A DNA stretch of 64,000 nucleotides from Eucommia ulmoides (taxonomy: Eukaryota; Streptophyta; Magnoliopsida; Garryales; Eucommiaceae). A program made the translations under genes and the position numbers. Location of the stretch: assembly GCA_016647705.1 (NCBI GenBank), contig CM028328.1, positions 38,664,501 to 38,728,500 on the forward strand, in the 5' to 3' direction. This document shows, one piece after another, positions 57,371 to 64,000 of this stretch; position 1 is the first letter of the stretch, and each line of letters begins with the position of its first letter. The notes beneath the pieces are model-generated. The model saw only the letters and a list, made by a program, of their open reading frames with translations. It made no database searches and was not told the origin of the DNA.

Positions 57371-58990
57371 AAATCAAACTGGCTTCTTCTGCTCATCTCC
57401 CTCAGAACTTATTGCTACTATCCCAGCTTCATATCCTCTTGAATTAGTTGCTCCGTCGACCCATTAGTTCCAAACGTTTAGAACTGGCTTGAATGTTCTT
57501 GGTTAATCTTCCCATTCCTTACCTGACAGCTATACTAGAAAGTCAGCTAGAGATTGGCCCTTAATTGTTATCCTGGGTATGAAAGTGACATCGAATTCAC
57601 TAATTTTCGTCTCCCATTTCATTAATCTCCCCGACGCATCAAGTCGATGCATAATTGCTCTTAAAGGATACGAGGTCATTACATTAATTGGATGAGATTG
57701 GAAGTAGTACCTGAGTTTTCTTGGAGTAGTGATTAGTGCCAAGGCTAGCTTTTCCAGATCCGTGTTTCTTGTCTCTGCTAGTAGGAGAGATTTTCTGATG
57801 TAATGTACTGGATACTGCACTTTCTTTTCTTCTTTGATTAGAGTTTCACTTTCCGCCCAACTGGAAATTGCAAGGTATAAAAAGAGCTCATCTTAATGTT
57901 CCACTGGTGCTAGAAACACAATATTTCCAAAATACTCCTTTAATGATTGAAATTCCTACTCACAATTATCAATCCACTCAAAGCTCTTATTCTTTTTCAA
58001 AACTTTGAAAAACATATGGCACTTGTCTGTGAACTTCAAGATGAATCGATGCAGAGTTCTTAATCTCTTATTTAGCGTCTGCACCTTCTTTATGTTTGTG
58101 GGGGACTTCATTCTTGTTATTGCTTATACTTATTCTGGGTCAACTTTGATTCCGATGTAGCCCAAGAATTTGCTTGATTATACCCCAAAAACACATTTAT
58201 CAGGGTTGAGTTTCATACGATACTTTCTGAGAACCTGTAACGCATCGCACAAGCGTGTCACATGATCAACCATTCTTATGCTTTTCACCAACATGTCATC
58301 AATTTATACCTCCATTGTGTCTCCAATTTATTCTTGAAACATTTGATTTGCTTGATGCTGGTATATGGCTACGATATTCCTTAGCCCAAAGGACATAACT
58401 TTGTAGCAGTAAGTTCCCCAATGAGTGATAAATCTTGTCTTTTCTTCATCCAATGGATCCATCCTGATCTGGTTGTATCTTGAGTAAGCATCCATAAAGC
58501 TCATTGTCACGCCCGACCTCGGGCAATGAGGGCCCGAGTAAGGGTGTAACACTCATGATCTCATGTCTAGAGGCTGAATTAAATAACTAATTGATGTGAG
58601 GCATTAGGTAGTAATCCTTTGGGCATGCTTTATTGAGGTCTATGAAATCCATACACATTCTCCATTTTCCATTCTTCTTTCTTATGAGAACAGGATTTTC
58701 CAACCACTTATGATACATTATCTCCTTTATGTGTCCGATGCCCAACTGTCAGTCAATTTCTTCGCCAATCACCAGTATATTTTCTCTACTAAAAATCCTC
58801 CGTTTCTATCGAACCGGAGGAACTAAACTAATCACATCGAGCGAGGAACTGCCACTAACATGTCAATCCCTTTCACTTTACCTGAGGTCCAAGAGAATTC
58901 GTGCTAAAAATCTTTCAACAACTAAATGATCTATTACTTCTCTTTTGTTTGTAATGTTCCTCCAATTTTGACTTTTTTTTTTTTTACCAT
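57371..58990 (-). pseudogene. Tat RT, first RNase H and start of second RNase H (fossil)
   Basis: Minus strand. RT traces include SFMDAYSRYNQIRMDPLDEE and KTRFITHWGTYCYKVMSFGL (58350-58510). The first RNase H follows, with KLALALITTPRKLRYYFQSH and LMKWETKISEFDVTFIPR (57560-57760). The start of the second RNase H (NSRGYEAGIVAISSEGD) is at 57380-57450. An unrelated-looking short stretch near 58505-58610 is not assigned. Broken, with several interruptions. Confidence 0.82.
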
Positions 58991-58993
58991 CCT

Positions 58994-60824
58994 TGTTGGC
59001 CCAAAGATCTACCCAAGAATGGGGGTTGAATTGGGTAGTGACAAAAAATTTAATTAATAAGTTCAAATCCAAGATATCGATTTTCATAATTGATTATTAT
59101 CTTATTAAGCAATGAAAATATGTTTAGCTAAGTGCACACTCAAACAAGCTGAAAATAAACAATGCAACACCCAAAGATTTATCCTGATTCTGCAATAACT
59201 CTTACCTACATCCAGTCCTCTGAGCTCCAAACGGATTTCGCAATCTACTGTCCCTTTTGATTCATTTTCTAAGGTAGGAACCAAACCCTTACAATCCTTA
59301 TTTTTTTCGCAAGCTTAGAATCAACCTTTACAACATTGATTCTTTTTACATACTCAGAATCAACCTATCACTCTCTCACATTATTACATTTATTTTTTTC
59401 ACAGGTTTAGGAAGAATCTTCTCACACTCTAATTCTATTACAGGAAGAATCAATATCTAATCTTTTAAAAAACTAAAGATTAACCTAATCTTTTTTGCTA
59501 GTTAAAGATCAAACCTTAATCATTTTCTCTGGCTAAAGATTAAACCCTAATTTTTTTCACAAGCAAAACATCAAACCCTAGACACAATCCCAAACTTGGT
59601 GATAAACACAAATCGGTGACGAAAATATTTAGCTCTTCGATCAAGATTTTTTTTGATATAAACTCTCGTAAAAATTTCAGCATAGAATACTCTCTTATAA
59701 TATCCAAAAGCTAAATGTTCTTGATTCTTTTTTATGAATCCCGCAGGTCTCTATTAATAGACCTAAAATTAGACTAATAATGACTAGTTTTCAAAAGTTG
59801 TCATTTAATGACACTTTAAGACCTCATATATCATGTACATTCAAAATAAGTATGTTCCATTTAAAAATACTTTTAGAAAGGATCAATTTGGTCCCCAAAA
59901 TGTTTTCAATTCAAATTACTTAAGAATAGAAAGTAGTTTCATTAATTCAATTAAGAAAATAATTAAATATGTGAACTAAATAAATAGGAAACATTGTTCA
60001 ATTAAGAGAATAATTAAATATGTGGACTATATATATAAGAAATACATTTAATCCCTTGAAAACCTCACTTCAAATCATCAAAATCGAGAAGAATTAACCC
60101 AAAATTCAAGTTAGTCAAGCTTTTTGACTGCCGAAGTCGGTTCATTAGCCATAACGCCGGTTGACCAACTCTGTACAATGGTCAGAATTCTGATTGTTGT
60201 ACTGGCCTGGTCAGTTGATCGACCTACTGGTCGGTTGACCGATCGAATCAATATCTCCCTTGTTTTTTTTGTTTTTTTTATTTTCAGCTACTGGAATGGT
60301 TAGTCGACCGAACCTAGTTGTCGATTGACCGAATTGACTAGTAGGTCACCCATTTTAATTAACCCACTATTTTGGTTACTCGATCGACTCATTTCGCGAT
60401 TAATCAAATTAACCCTAAAACACACAATTTTAAGTATTAAAACCATTGTTTCAATTAGAACCTTAACCAAAAATATTTTTAGGCTTCAACACATTACAAA
60501 ACCATTTATAATCTTGAATTTATCACTTCTGATTGAGACACACATAAGAATTGTTCATTTTAACGTGTTGTGCGTGATTCTAATTCAGATTGCATTAAGA
60601 TCATAAAGGTAATGAGTTGTTTTCACCTAAATTTTCTTCAACCTCTTCAATACTTTGAAAATATTTATTTCCTTCATCTTGCACCCATCTTTCAACGATT
60701 ATTCTTTTGACCAAATCTTTTTCTCATTTCAACCTATGGAAGTTAAATCTAAAATCACTCAATAAAATCTTTAGTTATATAAAACATCAACTTTTAATTG
60801 TCCATTAAAACATTAAGTTCAATA
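58994..60824 (-). repeat. Solo copia LTR, minus orientation, in Tat
   Basis: 1831 bp, TGTTGGCCCAAAGATCTACC to AAGTTCAATA. Flanks ATCCT and ATACT give a 4-of-5 target duplication. Same family as 28119-30279. Contains GGTCGGTTGACCGATCG-type motif copies (60100-60360). Confidence 0.75.
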
Positions 60825-61463
60825 ATACTCATCAAGGCAAACATCTTCTATGAGCTCTATAAGGCAAGCTATTCCAGTATTCTCTCTGAAGTCGTTGACT
60901 TCAGAATTAGTGTTGAACTTAGCTGAGGCACTGATTCTGTTAATTGATTGCTATTTAACCTTAGATTTCCCCTTCAATGCTGCTGCGAAACAATCACGAG
61001 ATGCAACCTGATCACCTTGAATGACCTCAATCCCTTTTGTACTTGGGAACTTGAGGCACTGATGGAAAGTTAAAACTATTTCCTTAATTTCATGGAGCCA
61101 AAGTTGACCAAAGATTTCATTATATGGTGAACTACACGTCGTCACCATGAATTTTATCGCTTAAGTAATTCTCGCTCCTCCTTCACCGGTTGATCATGTA
61201 AGCATTACCTTCCCAGGTAGAGAAATCAAGTCTCCATTGAACCCAACCATTACAGTCTGAGTTGACTTGACGTCTGATTCTGGCACTCCCATTTGTTGTA
61301 AGGCAATGTTGAAGATAATATTTGCTGAGCTTCTAGTGTCTATCAAAATAAGCCTTACTTGATAGTTGGAGATCCATAGGGTAACCACTAGAGAATCATT
61401 ATGTGGCTGAACGACCTCATTGAGGTCTCTATTAGTGAAATAGATTTTCTCATATGGCTTCAC
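60825..61463 (-). pseudogene. Tat protease and protease-RT linker (fossil)
   Basis: Minus strand. Reads PYEKIYFTNRDLNEVVQPHN, LVVTLWISNYQVRLILIDTR, SSANIIF and PSTKGIEVIQGDQ, with the PYN..GQLWLH block typical of Tat proteases. Broken; few interruptions. Confidence 0.8.
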
Positions 61464-62260
61464 CGTATGCCCTTTCTTGGGTTTTCTTCTTCACATTTCT
61501 TTTCCTTGCCCTACGAGACTCACTAGTTGAAGCAGAGCTGCAATTGATCATATAAATGACATCGCGCATAGGCTCGTTATCTTGTCTTTTCATCTCATCC
61601 TCTTCCTTTCTTAGCTCTTTATCCTTATTTCGCTTATCTTTTTTTTTTTTTCACCCTGGATGTAGCTCTTAAGATGTCCCCTTTCTATTAGGTGTGCAAT
61701 TTTCCTTTTCAAGTAAATTCACTTATTAGTTTCGTGGCCATTGTCGTGATGGAACTAGCAGAACTTACCACTTACTTTTCCTCTTTCTAATGGGCGTAAT
61801 AAGTTTTCAAGGCCATTGTAACTACTCAGAGGATTTAATTTCATGCAAAATTCTGGAGATTGATACCTTCATCCCTAGTAGAGCTGGTTCCTTAAGGTTT
61901 TTTTCTACGAGATTGTCGTTCTTTGCCATGTTCATAGTTTAGGCTTTCCTCATTTCCCCTTTTTGATGATTCATCTTTTTACTCCTTTGGTTTATTATCT
62001 TTGGTTGGGGGCTTTCTCTTCCTTGACCTTCTTTACACCCTCAAGCTTCATCCACGGCTTCGCTATTTCCATCAGCTTTGCCATAATCTTCAGTGGACAT
62101 TTGGTAAAAGAGTCTTAAAAATGTCCAAGTCACAACCTTTCTGAAAAGAAATCATTATCGATCAAATTGGTTTTGCATTCCTCTATTGAGGTCAGTTCTT
62201 CATTGAATCGAGTTACGTATTGACGTACCTTGAATTTTTTGAAGTAGAGGATTTTCTAGG
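61464..62260 (-). pseudogene. Tat gag C-terminal region (fossil)
   Basis: Minus-strand translation contains YVTRFNEELTSIEECKTN near 62180-62230 and Lys/Glu-rich linker sequence (61480-62090). Gag of Tat elements commonly has the former stretch. Strongly decayed; boundaries approximate. Confidence 0.6.
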
Positions 62261-62689
62261 TGCTGGATTTGAAACGTTCTTTGGGCTGGGATTTTATTTT
62301 AAAAAGAAGTTGCAACCTAGTATGGATTTTAAATGGTGTGTTAGGTCACCGGGATTTTTTATTTTTTAAAATGACCCAAATTTTGACTCGAAAACAATTG
62401 GTCTTTACTAGAGATTTATTTAAGGTTCAGGAGTCTGTTATGCTCAGGGAAGGTATTAAGTACCCTAAAACACTCATCCAAAGATGATACCTCAGTCTAA
62501 ATAGATGTTCACGTTTAAACAAAATCCAAGTAATTTCCTTTGGTTTTGTTTAACACAATAATTCCAGTTTTATGTTTTTTGTATTTTTATGCATTTTTTA
62601 TGTAAGGAAATCAAGTAAAAGTTTACTTTTCTATCAGCAATAATAGATACAACAATTTAAATGGAGAATATTTTTGTATTTTTAGGTCG

Positions 62690-63010
62690 CCCGAACCTAT
62701 AAAGGTTGCCTACTCAATCAGATAGGTGATCGAACTAGAACGTGGGTTACCTACGTATCTCAGGTAGCTGAGAATCAGGTCAGCACCAGTTCATCTATTT
62801 AAGATGAACTGATTTTTATTTAGACAGGTGACCGAACACGTACGTGGGTTACTTACGTATTTCAGGTAGCTGAGAATCAGGTCAGAACGTAGTTTATCTG
62901 TTCAAGATGACCTAATTTTTATTTAGATAAGTGACCAAACATGTACGTGGGTTGCTTACATATCTTAGGTAGCTGAGAATCAAGTCAGCACGTACTTTAT
63001 CTCGAGATGA
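62690..63010. repeat. 102-bp tandem repeat, three units
   Basis: Units carry TACGTGGGTTACTTACGTAT and CAGGTAGCTGAGAATCAGGT. The core occurs near 62741, 62843 and 62946, a spacing of 102-103 bp. Confidence 0.88.
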
Positions 63011-63580
63011 TTTTTTTTTTTTTTTTTTTGCTTTGAGTTCATTAGAGTTTGGTTTCATGTGTTCTTGAGCGAATCGCAGATGTTATGAACAAATTATGGT
63101 GTGATTGATGTTCTTGTCATGTTCTTGATGTCCTTTACATCTTGACATGTTTTATGTTTTTGACATTTTTTTTATGGTTTTGACATATTTTGATATTTTG
63201 ACTTGTTTCTAGATATATACACTATGTGCATGAAATATGCATCTAAGAACTAACAAAATATGCTATATATAAGCAATATAATAGTATTTAAACAAGATTA
63301 AAGTGCATTCAAGAAGACTTACCTAACTCAGAGGAGTGGTCTTTCCGTAAGTGATTTCATTCTTCTCATTCTTTGATCTTCTCGGTTGTTCTCAATCATT
63401 CTTCGACGACTTCTTGAGATCTTCCTCTAAGATCCTCAAGAACACATTTAGGAATCTATTTTGATAGAATTTCGGGGTGTTTATGAAGTAGAAAACTTGA
63501 GAATTCCCTAGACCAAAGAGAGAAATTCGAGACTAGAGAGAATCTCTTGGATCAAGCCCTTTTGGAATGAAAACAGGCAG

Positions 63581-63590
63581 CCTATTTATA
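63581..63590 (-). promoter_or_regulatory. TATA box of the Tat LTR
   Basis: TATAAATAGG on the minus strand, about 1.3 kb upstream of Tat gag, in the direction of gag transcription. Confidence 0.4.
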
Positions 63591-63767
63591 GGCTCGGGAA
63601 GCCTGCACATTGTCCAAAGCGTAGATCATCCCAGCCTATTCCCTAGGGGATGTTTGGTCTAGGTGTGACCCTTTGATGTCTCCTAGTTTGATGGTTTGAT
63701 ACAAATCTTGAAAATTTACTAAGATTTCCTACATTTTGTAACCTTAAAATATCTAAGTAATCATTGT

Positions 63768-64000
63768 TGTTAATCCTAAGATTTTGATGAATAATTAAAT
63801 GTTGATGTTTTTGGTGGAACTAATAATTTTATTGAAGTGTTTCAGTTTCTTAGTTCTAGTGATAAAAATGATCATGAAGATATTGTGACAATGCTAAAGA
63901 TGATGACAAAGATGATGGAAGATTAAGAGTTTGAAGAAATTGAAGAGCCTAGGAAAAATAACTCAGGTTAAATTTTAACTCTTAATGTATCTCAGTTAGG
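63768..64000 (+). repeat. Start of another copia LTR, cut by the window end
   Basis: Starts TGTTAATCCTAAGATTTTG and follows the copia LTR start at 42704 for at least 90 bp (GGTGGAACTAATxxTTTTAT). Plus orientation; continues past the window. Confidence 0.8.

Larger units (their letters stand above)
21960..63767 (-). mobile_element. Tat-type Ty3/gypsy element, minus strand, split into pieces by later insertions (fossil)
   Basis: The bottom layer of the nest. Reading on the minus strand from high to low coordinate: LTR/leader (62261-63767), gag (61464-62260), protease (60825-61463), RT and first RNase H (57521-58990), second RNase H (57371-57520 plus 42331-42703), integrase (41272-42330), integrase tail (24795-24894), a 60-bp tandem repeat and an opposite-strand reading frame (about 22060-24600). 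A dual RNase H, 3' tandem repeats and an extra antisense frame are known traits of the Tat lineage. It is broken in many places and interrupted by at least three insertions. Outer limits are uncertain because neither LTR was delimited. Confidence 0.7.
62261..63767 (-). repeat. Tat 5' leader and LTR region (limits not resolved)
   Basis: Upstream of Tat gag on the minus strand. Contains a 102-bp tandem repeat (62690-63010), a T-run (63009-63029) and a TATA box in the right orientation: TATAAATAGG as the reverse complement of 63581-63590. The second LTR was not found, so LTR ends could not be set. Confidence 0.45.

Noticed and set aside
60325-60606. 93-codon plus-strand frame
   Set aside because: Lies wholly in a solo copia LTR (58994-60824). 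AT-rich, with no motif.

Overview
The window is nuclear DNA from a flowering plant, probably a eudicot. It contains one recognisable host gene. Almost everything else is transposable-element sequence: Ty3/gypsy and Ty1/copia LTR elements, Mutator-, hAT- and PIF/Harbinger-type DNA transposons and an L1-type LINE. I saw no tRNA, rRNA, CRISPR array or bacterial-style operon. The species cannot be named from the sequence alone.

Host gene (1-17.4 kb, minus strand). Four exons encode the N-terminal part, about 205 codons, of a chloroplast inositol-monophosphatase-like protein that I recognise as IMPL1. The exons are 16831-17154, 2424-2491, 1590-1723 and 580-668. All splice sites are GT-AG and all exon phases agree. 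The 3' half of the gene lies beyond base 1. Intron 1 is 14.3 kb and holds a 104-bp tandem duplication, a 4.9-kb Mutator-like element carrying a hAT element, an L1 LINE remnant, and a Ty3/gypsy element carrying a PIF/Harbinger-like element.

Intergenic nest (17.4-64 kb). The bottom layer is a minus-strand Ty3/gypsy element of Tat type, with pieces spread from about 22 to 63.8 kb. It has gag and protease at 61-62 kb, RT and a first RNase H at 57.5-59 kb, a second RNase H split between 57.4 and 42.7 kb, and integrase at 41.3-42.3 kb with its tail at 24.8 kb. Beyond the tail lie a 60-bp tandem repeat and an opposite-strand coiled-coil reading frame. Three elements interrupt it: a plus-strand Ty3 element (24895-41271), a plus-strand copia element with 2.2-kb LTRs (42704-57370), and a solo copia LTR (58994-60824). 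These carry further insertions. The Ty3 element holds a solo copia LTR (28119-30279), a solo Ty3 LTR (30512-33058) and a rearranged LTR-derived insertion whose two outer ends are inverted copies of each other (35106-39927). The copia element holds a Ty3 element with 2.8-kb LTRs (43406-53095). Target-site duplications support most of these boundaries.

By-eye LTR comparison suggests an age order. The 43406-53095 element is youngest, at about 3% divergence where I compared it. The copia and 24895-41271 elements are older, at roughly 10%. The rearranged insertion has arms about 13% apart. All LTR elements are broken and are described as fossils. No active new system is evident. The most unusual structures are the rearranged insertion with two LTR-3'-type ends, the differing minisatellites at one LTR position in related Ty3 LTRs, and the very large TE-filled intron of the host gene.
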